From: a bacterium D16-76
GTDB lineage: Bacteria; Bacillota; Clostridia; Oscillospirales; Acutalibacteraceae
Length of the DNA: 64,000 nucleotides
NCBI GenBank assembly: GCA_009917445.1
Contig: QZEE01000017.1
Coordinates: forward strand, 23,064 to 87,063
Direction: 5' to 3'
Shown here one piece after another: positions 8,197 through 15,516 of the stretch (its first letter is position 1; each line of letters opens with the position of its first letter). The notes beneath the pieces were generated by a model. It saw nothing but the letters and a program-made list of their open reading frames with translations. It was not told where the DNA came from and did not search any database. Both the position numbers and the translations under genes were made by a program.

Positions 8197-8610
8197 GTGG
8201 CCCATCAAATATTTGTAGAAACCATGGCTTTTCTAACCCGGCTCTCGGCCCGGTACTCCCGGCTGCTGGCAGAACCAACGGCAAAGCTGGCCGGGGAGGT
8301 GCTGGACGAAGCCGAAAAGGCAAACAGCATATACCCCTCGGACGAACAGCGCATAAGGCTGCGCAAAGCCCATTTGCTGGAAGCGCGGGCCTCGCTTATG
8401 GCCCTGGATGTGCGGCTGGCCCTGTGTTATGAGGTTATCATGCAGAACCCGCAAGGGGCCTTTACCAACTCGGCAGGGCAAAACGTGCCGCCAGGAAAGG
8501 CAGAGGACAAGCTTGAAAAAATGGCACAAAGCCTAGGCGGATTGATAGACCGGGAAAATGACCTGATAAAAGGTGCGCTGGAATCCCTGGGCCGAAAAAA
8601 GAAAGCCTGA
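8197..8610 (+). CDS. avd: DGR accessory variability determinant (Avd)
   Basis: From the GTG this is 137 residues, rich in helix-forming residues, with LTRLSARYSRLLAEP, LLEARASLMALDVRLALCYE and LDKMA-type segments typical of Avd, the pentameric four-helix-bundle protein that binds the DGR reverse transcriptase and template RNA. It lies directly before the template repeat, as in other DGRs. The GTG at 8197 has a weak ribosome binding site. The frame is open upstream and reads SVLKDKRTVSKADFIN, plausible Avd N-terminus, back to an ATA at 8146 seven bases after AAAGAGGTGA. The true start may therefore be 8146 with a non-standard codon, or the original start codon may be mutated. Confidence 0.85.
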   Translation: MAHQIFVETMAFLTRLSARYSRLLAEPTAKLAGEVLDEAEKANSIYPSDEQRIRLRKAHLLEARASLMALDVRLALCYEVIMQNPQGAFTNSAGQNVPPGKAEDKLEKMAQSLGGLIDRENDLIKGALESLGRKKKA

Positions 8611-8643
8611 CCTGTTCTTTGGGTGTATCTCTGGAAACTCGCT

Positions 8644-8772
8644 GTCTGCGGTGTGGTGGTGGCTGCGCTCCCCTAATTACAACAACAATAACAATTTCTG
8701 TAATGTGAACAACGATGGCTCTCCTAACAATAACAATGCCTCTTGGAGTGCAGGCGTTCGCCCCGGATTCTG
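8644..8772 (+). repeat. DGR template repeat (TR)
   Basis: The template copy of VR. It contains 31 adenines in 129 bases, almost all in AAT/AAC codons of the segment that would read NYNNNNNFCNVNNDGSPNNN if translated. AAY-rich design is the hallmark of DGR templates, since adenine mutagenesis of AAY reaches many codons but no stop. The corresponding frame ends with TGA at 8771-8773 and has no start of its own, so it is not counted as a gene. It lies between avd and the reverse transcriptase and is expected to be transcribed with the 210-base spacer after it. Confidence 0.95.
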
Positions 8773-8985
8773 AAACGCATAGGTCAAATGGAGTACCGAA
8801 AGGGAAAGACGACCTTTTCAGAAGGAGAGATACTTCCCGGTCTTTAAGGCCGAAAGTGCCCTTTGACGCCCTTGCACGGACGCTGCTTGCATGGCGGGTG
8901 GATGTGCCCTATCCCGTTTCATGTGCAGGGGCAAAGCAGATTAGACGGCACCCTACAAGACATCTGCTCGGAGGAGCGAATAATT

Positions 8986-10167
8986 ATGACCAGTGAGGAG
9001 CGCCGGGAGGCGCGTTACCAGCGCCGCAGGGCAAAACGTGCGGCAAATAGGCAAAAGCGGTGTGAGGGGCTTGGCCCTATCGGGAAAGTATTCTCATACC
9101 GAGAAATGTTCAAGTACGGCAGGAAGTGCTGCAACGGGGTGCGCTGGAAACAGTCTGTGCAAAACTTTGAAATGCACCTGTTTTCCGGCACAGCCAAGCG
9201 CCGCAGGCTGGTGCTGGAGCAGAGGTGGAAGCCTATGAAATGCTCCCACTTCACCCTGCGGGAAAGGGGCAAGGTGCGGCCCATAGATGCGCCCCATGTG
9301 TCGGACAGGCAGGTGCATAAGACCCTTTGCAATAATGTGCTGGTGCCCCTGTACGGCCCCAGCATGATAAAGCACAACGGGGCCAGCCAGAAGGGCAAGG
9401 GCCTGCATTGGCATTTCCGGGAGCTTAAGGAACAGCTGCGCTGGCATTACCGGCGCTATGGCAGGCAGGGCGGGGTGCTGCTTATGGACTTAAAGCAGTT
9501 TTTCCCCAGCGCCCCCCATAAGACCATTTACCAGCGCCACCAGCAGCTGATACCAGGCCCGCATTTGAGATGGCTTGCGGATACCATCATATCCCACTCC
9601 CCGTGCCCCACGCCGGATCGGGGTATGCCCCTGGGGGTGGAACCCAGCCAGCAGGAAATGGTGGCCCTGCCCAGCGCTGTGGACAACTGGCTCAAGTGCC
9701 AGAAGGGCATAAAGTGCATGGGGCACTATATGGATGATTACTATATCATCCTGCCGGATATTGAACAGCTTAAAAAACTGGCCCATGAGATGGTGCGGAA
9801 GTTTGCGGCCATCGGGGTGCCGGTAAACCAGCGCAAGTGCAAAATTATCCCTTTGACAAAGCCTTTCAAATTCTGCAAGGCCAAGTTCCGTTTACTGGAA
9901 ACCGGGAAAGTCATTGTCAACGGCTGCCGGGACGGGGTAAAGCGGGCGCGGCGCAAGCTGAAACTTTTTAAGAGCCAGGTGGCGGCGGGCAGGCGGGCCA
10001 TGGAAGATGTAAAGCAATTCATGACCTGCCAGCTGGCCTACTACAAGAATTATAACGACCATGGGCGGGTGCTGCGGCTCTCACGGCTGTGCTATGCCCT
10101 GTTCGGCAATATTATGGGAGGTAAACCGTGTATAGAATTACCAAAGACGGGGCCAGCCTCGGCATGA
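8986..10167 (+). CDS. DGR reverse transcriptase
   Basis: The ATG at 8986 follows CGGAGGAGCG; an earlier in-frame start at 8863 would reach into the template spacer. The 393-residue protein has the catalytic box GHYMDDYYIILPD (about residue 247), the earlier aspartate motif LLMDLKQFFPSAPHKTIY, and the DGR-type motif MPLGVEPSQQEMVALPSAVD, in place of the QG motif of retroviral enzymes. There is no RNase H or maturase domain. With Avd it copies the TR RNA into adenine-mutated cDNA that replaces VR. The C-terminus overlaps the next gene by 40 bases. Confidence 0.95.
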   Translation: MTSEERREARYQRRRAKRAANRQKRCEGLGPIGKVFSYREMFKYGRKCCNGVRWKQSVQNFEMHLFSGTAKRRRLVLEQRWKPMKCSHFTLRERGKVRPIDAPHVSDRQVHKTLCNNVLVPLYGPSMIKHNGASQKGKGLHWHFRELKEQLRWHYRRYGRQGGVLLMDLKQFFPSAPHKTIYQRHQQLIPGPHLRWLADTIISHSPCPTPDRGMPLGVEPSQQEMVALPSAVDNWLKCQKGIKCMGHYMDDYYIILPDIEQLKKLAHEMVRKFAAIGVPVNQRKCKIIPLTKPFKFCKAKFRLLETGKVIVNGCRDGVKRARRKLKLFKSQVAAGRRAMEDVKQFMTCQLAYYKNYNDHGRVLRLSRLCYALFGNIMGGKPCIELPKTGPASA

Positions 10168-10748
10168 CCGAGGCCCCCACATATATTAAGCAGGCACCCA
10201 ATGGGTGCCTTGTTTTGTGCCCGGAAAACGAGGCCATGGGCATCGCCCATGAGGGCCAGGTATACAGCCTGCTGGGCCGGGAACCGCTGCCGGACGCGCC
10301 CACCATCATGCTGGAGCAGGTGGATGGCGGCGGGGAGCTGTACAAGGCCAGCGAAACGGGCGGCATTATGTTTGTCACACTGGCCGAGGGCGGGCAGATC
10401 GACCACGCGACTGCCGCCGAGCATACCGAGCTTTTTGCCCCCTGGGCCTGCCCGGTAAGCTATGCTGTAGGGCAGATACGCCAGCACGGCGGCAAGCTGT
10501 ACAAATGCCTGCAAGCCCATACTTCACAAGAGGGCTGGACGCCGGATGCGGCCCCCAGCCTTTGGGTGGCGATATCCGACCCGGCAGAGGAGTGGCCCGC
10601 CTGGAGCCAGCCCATAGGGGCGCAGGACGCATACCCTCTGGGGGCCAAGGTAAGCCATAAGGAAAAGCGCTGGATTTCTACAGCGGACAATAATGTGTGG
10701 GAGCCGGGAGTATATGGCTGGGAGGAGGCCCAGGAGGATGGCATATAA
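10128..10748 (+). CDS. prophage protein with chitin-binding-like (CBM5/12) module
   Basis: A 206-residue protein starting at GTG after GGGAGGTAAACC, overlapping the reverse transcriptase end. Residues about 103-145 (YAVGQIRQHGGKLYKCLQAH ... GWTPDAAPSLW) match the compact carbohydrate-binding module of chitinase type, with the Y..G, YKC..AHT and GW.P...LW aromatics. A second related region (YPLGAKVSHKEKRWISTADN ... WEPGVYGW) follows, so there are probably two modules. It may be another tail-tip or host-surface-binding protein. Its place next to the DGR suggests co-acting adsorption genes, but that is inference. Confidence 0.7.
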   Translation: MYRITKDGASLGMTEAPTYIKQAPNGCLVLCPENEAMGIAHEGQVYSLLGREPLPDAPTIMLEQVDGGGELYKASETGGIMFVTLAEGGQIDHATAAEHTELFAPWACPVSYAVGQIRQHGGKLYKCLQAHTSQEGWTPDAAPSLWVAISDPAEEWPAWSQPIGAQDAYPLGAKVSHKEKRWISTADNNVWEPGVYGWEEAQEDGI

Positions 10749-11151
10749 AAGATATATAGCCCGCCGCCGTGCCCGGTTCCAGGGTTTAAGCGGCCCGGTC
10801 AATCTGCCCTACGGCACAGCTTTAGACTGCCGGGAGGGCTTTCTCTTTTGGAAAAACAGGAAGCTGTGCGCCGCCGCCAGCCAGAACACGAAAGACTATT
10901 TTGTCCAGGACGATGACGGGCTGGGCAAGATACGGGGTACTCTGGTGACGCTTATCCTAGCCCGCCTGGGGCCGCAGGAGGCCCGTAAAGGCAGGGCAGC
11001 GGGGCGGTGGGAAAAGGTATGGGCCGACCCTGTTTGTGGGCGCTATAAGCGGCCTGACAATGAGGAACACTGGCTCTGGAATGAGGCTTTTTACAATGCG
11101 CCGGTGGATGACCTGCGGCACATTGCAAGGCTGGTGGGTGTGAAAATTTAG
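10738..11151 (+). CDS. hypothetical prophage protein after the DGR
   Basis: The ATG at 10738 follows GGAGGCCCAGG and gives 137 residues (MAYKRYIARRRARF). The protein begins very basic, then has an alternation of W and acidic residues (RWEKVWADPVCGRYKRPDNE EHWLW), and ends RHIARLVGVKI. I recognise no domain. It overlaps the chitin-binding-like gene by 11 bases and is followed by a strong terminator, so it closes this transcription unit. Confidence 0.6.
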   Translation: MAYKRYIARRRARFQGLSGPVNLPYGTALDCREGFLFWKNRKLCAAASQNTKDYFVQDDDGLGKIRGTLVTLILARLGPQEARKGRAAGRWEKVWADPVCGRYKRPDNEEHWLWNEAFYNAPVDDLRHIARLVGVKI

Positions 11152-11160
11152 AGAGGAAAA

Positions 11161-11213
11161 GCTGGGGTGACAGTTAATCGCAAAGCGATTTACTGTTTTC
11201 CCCGGCCTTTTTT
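11161..11213 (+). terminator. long hairpin terminator after the DGR/fibre block
   Basis: GCTGGGG pairs with CCCCGGC (one G-U), and inside it ACAGTTAATCGC pairs with GCGATTTACTGT around an AAA loop with one mismatch. A T6 run follows. It separates the tail/DGR genes from the lysis genes. Confidence 0.8.
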
Positions 11214-11314
11214 CATATGTGCAGAAAAGGGGGCGGTCAAAATGGGCAGCTTTCGGCCCTTATAAAGGGCCTGTAAACGGTGCAAAAAATACATTTACAA
11301 AGGAGAGATATTTC

Positions 11315-11668
11315 ATGCTGGAAACTTCCAAGGCCGTGGCCATTATGCTGGTGTTCGCTATCCTGGTGCAGTTCCTGGTGGACAGGGTAAAGGACATCGT
11401 GGGCGAAAAGGTTATGGGGTATGTAAAAGCCCCGGTATGGGCCGCCCTGCTGGGCGTCCTGTTCGCGTTCCTCTTTAGGCTGGACGTGTTCGCCATGTTT
11501 GGCTACACAGCCCAACTGCCCGCCGTGGCCTATATCATAACGGGCCTTATTTTGTCCGCAGGGGCCGCGCCCATCCATGAGCTTATCGAGAAGGTACGGG
11601 CCTCCAGGGACACAATCCTACTGCCCGGTGAAATTTTCGAGCCGGAGAAAGGGGCGCGGGATGAGTAA
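11315..11668 (+). CDS. holin-like membrane protein
   Basis: The ATG at 11315 follows AAGGAGAGA. The 117-residue protein has about three hydrophobic segments (AVAIMLVFAILVQFLV, VWAALLGVLFAFLF, LPAVAYIITGLILSAG) and a charged C-terminus (EIFEPEKGARDE), the layout of small phage holins. It overlaps the amidase start by eight bases, the classic holin-endolysin pair. It is assigned by size, topology and neighbour; no conserved motif proves it. Confidence 0.7.
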   Translation: MLETSKAVAIMLVFAILVQFLVDRVKDIVGEKVMGYVKAPVWAALLGVLFAFLFRLDVFAMFGYTAQLPAVAYIITGLILSAGAAPIHELIEKVRASRDTILLPGEIFEPEKGARDE

Positions 11669-12629
11669 CAGCGCTTTAAGCTGTATGCGGCAAATAAGCC
11701 CCAACTGCGACAGCCCCCGGAACCACAAAATCGACACCATCACCATCCATTGTGTGGTGGGCCAGATGGGCGTGGAGGCCCTGTGCAGCGAGTTCAGCCG
11801 TACATCTAAAGGGGCCAGCTGTAACTATGGCATAGGCTACGATGGCCGCATTTGTACCATTGTGGACGAAAGCGACCGCTCCTGGTGTTCCTCCAGCGCG
11901 GCAAATGACAACCGGGCCATTACCATTGAGTGCGCAAGCGATGCTATTTACCCTTACGCCATCAACGCCAATGTCTGGAAGTCCCTTATTGAGCTGTGCG
12001 CGGATATCTGCAAGCGCAACACGATTAAGCGGCTGCTGTGGCAGGCCGACAAGGGGCTGGTGGGCCAAGTGAACCTCCAGAACATGACCGCCCACCGTTG
12101 GTTTGAAAACAAGTCCTGCCCCGGCGATTATATCTACAACCGGCTGGGGCAGATTGCCAAAGAGGTAAACCAGAAATTGAGCGGCGCTCCCGCTGGCCCC
12201 TTTAAGCCGTACCAAGGCCAGGTAAACGCCGATGACGGTCTTAACTGCCGCACGGCCCCGGTAAGCGGCTCGGTAATTAAAGCTTTCGAGGACGGTACGG
12301 TGCTCACCATTACCAAAGAGGACGGCAACTGGGGCTACTGCGGCGAGGGCTGGGTGTGCCTGGATTACATCAACAAAATTGCCTCGGCCAAAGACCCGGC
12401 GGCAAAGGAGGAAAGCATCATGACTGGCAAGGAATTTAAGAAGATGTACGATGAGATCAACCCCACCTACAACACCATTGATGAGGTGCCCAGCTATTGG
12501 CGGGACGATATCCGGGAGCTGGTGGAGAAAGGTATTATCTCCGGCGTGGGCGGCGGTAAGCTGGGCCTGACTCATAGCGACTGCAAGGCCGCTGTGCTTG
12601 CCAAGCGGATCGTGGAAAAGCTGAAATAG
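11661..12629 (+). CDS. phage endolysin, N-acetylmuramoyl-L-alanine amidase with SH3 domain
   Basis: From the ATG inside the holin stop this is 322 residues. Residues about 10-170 form an Amidase_2 (PGRP-like zinc) domain: IDTITIHCVVGQ supplies one histidine, NMTAHRWFENKSCPGDY the second histidine and the cysteine. An SH3-like wall-binding domain follows at about 185-245 (VNADDGLNCRTAPVSGSVI, GEGWVCLDYI). The C-terminal 70 residues (EVPSYWRDDIRELVEKGIISG) resemble an S-layer-like motif. It cuts the amide bond between MurNAc and L-Ala during lysis. Confidence 0.9.
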   Translation: MSNSALSCMRQISPNCDSPRNHKIDTITIHCVVGQMGVEALCSEFSRTSKGASCNYGIGYDGRICTIVDESDRSWCSSSAANDNRAITIECASDAIYPYAINANVWKSLIELCADICKRNTIKRLLWQADKGLVGQVNLQNMTAHRWFENKSCPGDYIYNRLGQIAKEVNQKLSGAPAGPFKPYQGQVNADDGLNCRTAPVSGSVIKAFEDGTVLTITKEDGNWGYCGEGWVCLDYINKIASAKDPAAKEESIMTGKEFKKMYDEINPTYNTIDEVPSYWRDDIRELVEKGIISGVGGGKLGLTHSDCKAAVLAKRIVEKLK

Positions 12630-12697
12630 CCTGCTGCCCTTTGGTAGTCCGTCCGAGGATTCTGCCCCTTAATTTTTATGAAGGGATGGACTATGAT

Positions 12698-13456
12698 ATG
12701 GACAGCTTTATGGGTTGGATTGGCGGCAAGCGTATCCTGCGCAAGGCCATTTTAGAGCGTTTCCCCACGGACAAGGTGGAGCGCTATATTGAGGTATTCG
12801 GTGGCGCGGCCTGGGTACTTTTCGCCAAGGAGAAGCAGGCGGGCCAGCTGGAGGTCTATAACGATATCAACGGCGATTTGGTGAACCTGTTTCGTTGTGT
12901 AAAGTACCACTGTGGGGAGCTGCAGCGGGAATTTGACTGGCTGCTTTCCTCGCGGGAGCAGTTCTTTGACTATGTGGCCCAGGCCAATATGCGGGGCCTT
13001 ACAGACATTCAGCGGGCCGCCCGGTTTTTCTATGTGGTAAAGCTGAGTTTCGGCAGTGAGCACAGAACCTATGGAACCAGCAAAAAGATGGTGGACAATG
13101 CTGTCGAACGTCTTGCCTCCATAAAAGAACGCCTCCGGGGCGTGAACATAGAGCACAAGGACTATGCCGACCTTATCCGGGTATATGACCGCAAGGCTGC
13201 GCTGTTCTACCTTGACCCGCCCTATATTGGCGCTGAGGGGTACTATGACAGCCCCTTTATCCCGGATGACCACCAGCGTTTAAGAGCCGCCCTGGAGCCT
13301 CTTAAGGGCCGTTTTATCCTCTCTTACAATGACTGCCCCCAGGTGCGGGAATTGTATAAAGGCTATACCATCGAGAGGGTAGAGCGCAAGGAAAACCTGT
13401 CTGGCAGCGGGGAAAATAAAAAGCAGTATGCGGAAGTGATTATCCGTAACTTCTAA
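12698..13456 (+). CDS. DNA adenine methylase (D12 class, Dam-like)
   Basis: The start chosen is ATG 12698, giving MDSFMGWIGGKRILRKAIL, the usual N-terminus of phage Dam enzymes; ATG 12686 is an alternative. The 252-residue protein has the SAM-binding loop YIEVFGGAAWVLFAK and the catalytic DPPY (ALFYLDPPYIGAEGYYDSPF), with FSYNDC-type motif read as FILSYNDCPQ. It transfers a methyl group to N6 of adenine, probably in GATC. As a lone prophage methylase it may protect the phage from host restriction. Confidence 0.9.
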   Translation: MDSFMGWIGGKRILRKAILERFPTDKVERYIEVFGGAAWVLFAKEKQAGQLEVYNDINGDLVNLFRCVKYHCGELQREFDWLLSSREQFFDYVAQANMRGLTDIQRAARFFYVVKLSFGSEHRTYGTSKKMVDNAVERLASIKERLRGVNIEHKDYADLIRVYDRKAALFYLDPPYIGAEGYYDSPFIPDDHQRLRAALEPLKGRFILSYNDCPQVRELYKGYTIERVERKENLSGSGENKKQYAEVIIRNF

Positions 13457-13462
13457 CAGATA

Positions 13463-13518
13463 TTGTAAGGTTCTTACGATATTTGTCACAACCTTACAAA
13501 GTGCGGACAAATTATACT
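13463..13518 (+). promoter_or_regulatory. operator-like inverted repeat and -10 before the XRE gene
   Basis: TTGTAAGGTT (13463-13472) and AACCTTACAA (13490-13499) are perfect 10-base inverted arms with a 17-base spacer. A TATACT -10 follows at 13513-13518, so the right arm covers the -35 position. This layout suits repression by a dimeric regulator, possibly the XRE protein encoded 36 bases downstream. Confidence 0.55.
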
Positions 13519-13554
13519 CTTTCTGGTAAAATGCCCAATAAAGGGGCATGAAAG

Positions 13555-13824
13555 ATGATTAAAATTCATCTATCCAGAATCCTCGGCGAACGCCGGTGGA
13601 CACAAGCCAAATTGTCCAGGGAAACAGGCATCCGGCCCGGTACTATCAGCGATTTATATCAAGAAGTAGCCGAGCGGGTAAGCTTCGAACACCTGGACAA
13701 AATCTGTGAGGCTTTGGGCTGCACCCTGCCTGAGCTGCTGGAATACATACCGAACCAGCAGCCCCGGACAGGGGAAAATCTTATCCTTGAGGAACACGGA
13801 AACCGCAGGAAAAAGCCAAGCTGA
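13555..13824 (+). CDS. XRE-family (Cro/CI-type) regulator
   Basis: An 89-residue protein with a helix-turn-helix at about residues 5-60 (LGERRWTQAKLSRETGIRPGTISDLYQ ... LDKICEALGCTLPELLEYI), typical of small YozG/Cro-like regulators. The ATG at 13555 follows a short AAAG site. A perfect inverted repeat over its own promoter suggests autoregulation. Position at the phage edge, convergent with the recombinase, suggests a role in prophage control. Confidence 0.85.
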   Translation: MIKIHLSRILGERRWTQAKLSRETGIRPGTISDLYQEVAERVSFEHLDKICEALGCTLPELLEYIPNQQPRTGENLILEEHGNRRKKPS

Positions 13825-13827
13825 TTT

Positions 13828-14601
13828 CTAAAAAGTAAGAGCGCTTAAACGGTTTATTTTACCATTTAAGCGCTCTTCTTTTTTTGCAGATAATTTGAAA
13901 TTTTTTTGCGGTTTTTTCGCAAAGCTACAGTAATAGCCCAGCGTGTTTTGGACAGAAAATTTATACACACCTTCTGCCATGCGCCAGCGTATGCCTGCCT
14001 TGATAGCCTCGCTTTTTTGCTGGGATTCCATCTCCGCCAGGGCAGACAGCAGGATAATCAGCAGGCTGTTTTTTCCATCGCCGGTGTGGGTGATGCCCTC
14101 TGTTTCAAATTCTACTGAAACAGGCGGCTCCAGGGAGGACAGCGTCCGCAGGTTGCCCAGGATATCTACAATATTCCTGCCAAAACGGCTGATGCTCTTG
14201 GTAAGTATCAGGTCGATTTTCCCTGCTTTAGCGTCCTCGATCATCTTTTGAAAGCCTAAGCGTTTATGCACAGTGGTGGCGCTTAAGCCCTCGTCCTGAT
14301 AAATCCCTGCCATCTCCCACTGGGGGTTGCCCTCGATGCGTTTTGTAAAATGATGGACTTGCATATCGAAGCTCCCCATCTGCTCTTCTTCCTGTGTGCT
14401 GACCCGGCAGTAGGCGGCAACACGGAGTTTTTGCCGCTCCATTTGCGGCCCTGCCTTTGGCGGAGGCGGTATCACAATCACGCCGCCGCTCCCCTGGTTT
14501 TGCCGGATCTCTTCCCATAGCTGCTGGCGCCTGCGCTCTTTCCGTCCTCTGCGGTTTTCCAAACTCTTAAACGAGTTGTCTGCCATAACTGCGAGCGTCA
14601 T
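13828..14601 (-). CDS. serine recombinase, C-terminally truncated
   Basis: A 257-residue protein with a resolvase-type catalytic domain at about residues 60-200: RVAAYCRVSTQEEEQ with the nucleophilic serine, YQDEGLSATTVHKRLGFQKM, LILTKSISRFGRN and the helix ALAEMESQQKSEAI. The family of large serine integrases is 450-550 residues; here only the first residues of the recombinase domain (TLGYY) remain. The last codons run through the terminator hairpin at 13837-13877. It is therefore probably a fragment of the prophage integrase or of an older element. The basic, proline-rich N-terminal extension (residues 1-55) occurs in some clostridial recombinases. Confidence 0.8.
   Translation of the reverse strand: MTLAVMADNSFKSLENRRGRKERRRQQLWEEIRQNQGSGGVIVIPPPPKAGPQMERQKLRVAAYCRVSTQEEEQMGSFDMQVHHFTKRIEGNPQWEMAGIYQDEGLSATTVHKRLGFQKMIEDAKAGKIDLILTKSISRFGRNIVDILGNLRTLSSLEPPVSVEFETEGITHTGDGKNSLLIILLSALAEMESQQKSEAIKAGIRWRMAEGVYKFSVQNTLGYYCSFAKKPQKNFKLSAKKEERLNGKINRLSALTF
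13837..13886. terminator. bidirectional terminator at the prophage edge
   Basis: AAGAGCGCTTAAA (13837-13849) pairs perfectly with TTTAAGCGCTCTT (13865-13877). A T-run follows on the + strand and an A-run precedes it. It can end the XRE transcript and also lies within the 3' end of the truncated recombinase frame. Confidence 0.8.
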
Positions 14602-14671
14602 AGCTGGCCTTTATGGATATAAAAAGACCTTGCACGGCGCTGTAACCTCCTCTCATAAAATTTTTCCGCAT
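14567..14671 (-). CDS. small ORF overlapping the recombinase start
   Basis: A 34-codon frame (MRKNFMRGGYSAVQGLFISI ...) with an excellent AAGGAGGTG site eight bases before its ATG. It overlaps the recombinase start in another frame. It may be a leader that couples translation to the recombinase or the remnant of a preceding gene; I recognise no family. Apart from this and the terminator at 14767, I see nothing else in 14602-14809. Confidence 0.35.
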   Translation of the reverse strand: MRKNFMRGGYSAVQGLFISIKASYDARSYGRQLV

Positions 14672-14766
14672 CAGGTATGCACCTCCTTCCGTTTTTTATA
14701 ACCGCCTCCCCCGTGCTGTAGGAAGCCAATATAAAATAGCAGAATCATTTTGCTGTGTCAAAATAA

Positions 14767-14797
14767 GAAGACGTCATCCGTATTGGACAGCGTCTTC
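14767..14797 (-). terminator. terminator of spoVAC
   Basis: On the minus strand GAAGACG pairs with CGTCTTC around an inner GTCC/GGAT part, followed by TTATTTT. It lies 13 bases past the spoVAC stop. Confidence 0.65.
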
Positions 14798-14809
14798 CCA
14801 TTGAAAACA

Positions 14810-15256
14810 TTAAATTAGTTGAATTATCCACAAAACCAGCCCAAACACCACGCTGGCCGTGATGCCGAACACCAGCACCGGCCCCGCCACTGTGAACAGC
14901 TTGGCCCCCAGGCCGGTAATGAAGCCTTCTGCCTTAAACTCCATAGCCGGCGAGACCATCGAATTGGCAAAGCCCGTAATGGGCACCAGCATGCCTGCGC
15001 CGGCGTGCTTGGCCAGGTCGTCGTACCAGCCCAGGGCGGTAAGGGCGGCGGAAAGGAGGATCAGGCTGATGGACACCACGGCCCGGGCGTCTTTCAGCTC
15101 CAGGCCCATATTTTGGTAAGCGCCCAGCAGCAGCTGGCCTATGGTGCAGATAAACCCCCCGGCCACAAAAGCCAGCGCGCAGTCCTTTAGCACCGGCGAC
15201 GGCGGCGACGCCTCCTTGACCATCCGGCCGTATTCCTGTTTATCCACGCTCTTCAC
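14810..15256 (-). CDS. spoVAC: stage V sporulation protein AC
   Basis: The GTG at 15256 follows AAAGGGAGGCG and gives 148 residues, normal for the family. It has several membrane segments (CALAFVAGGFICTIGQLLLG, VVSISLILLSAALTALGW, FTVAGPVLVFGITASVVFGLVLWII) and the conserved block GAGMLVPITGFANSMVSPAMEFKAEG. SpoVA proteins form the inner-membrane channel that takes dipicolinic acid into the spore and releases it on germination. Only spoVAC is here, without spoVAD or spoVAE partners beside it; these may lie elsewhere. It shows that the host forms endospores. Confidence 0.93.
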   Translation of the reverse strand: MKSVDKQEYGRMVKEASPPSPVLKDCALAFVAGGFICTIGQLLLGAYQNMGLELKDARAVVSISLILLSAALTALGWYDDLAKHAGAGMLVPITGFANSMVSPAMEFKAEGFITGLGAKLFTVAGPVLVFGITASVVFGLVLWIIQLI

Positions 15257-15363
15257 GGCAAACGCCTCCCTTTCTTTATACAAGTATGGAAGTAGTCTGC
15301 ACCCAAAAAGCCAAAATATGCACGTCCCCAAAAAGCGCCGCCGGGGGCAGCTAACCGCACACA

Positions 15364-15396
15364 TGCCTCCGGCGGTTTAGGGGCTTAGCCCCTAAA
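15364..15396. repeat. intergenic palindrome with GCCTCCGGCGG module
   Basis: GCCTCCGGCGG (15364-15374) precedes TTTAGGGGC, a three-base loop TTA, and GCCCCTAAA. The same 11-base module (or its complement CCGCCGGAGGC) stands beside similar palindromes at 25423, 29777, 39822 and 44017. It belongs to the dispersed intergenic repeat family described in the findings. Confidence 0.7.
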
Positions 15397-15516
15397 AACC
15401 CCACCACCTTTGAAAAGGTGGACGAAACTTTCGCCTTTTACATGCCAGCTATGGCCAGCATCATATAATGGCTATCTTGAAAACAAGGGAACTTGAACGA
15501 AAAGTATGGATTCCCA

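Noticed and set aside
8573..8773. Open frame across the template repeat
   Set aside because: It has no start with a ribosome binding site and overlaps avd. It is open because TR copies the coding VR; TR acts as RNA template.
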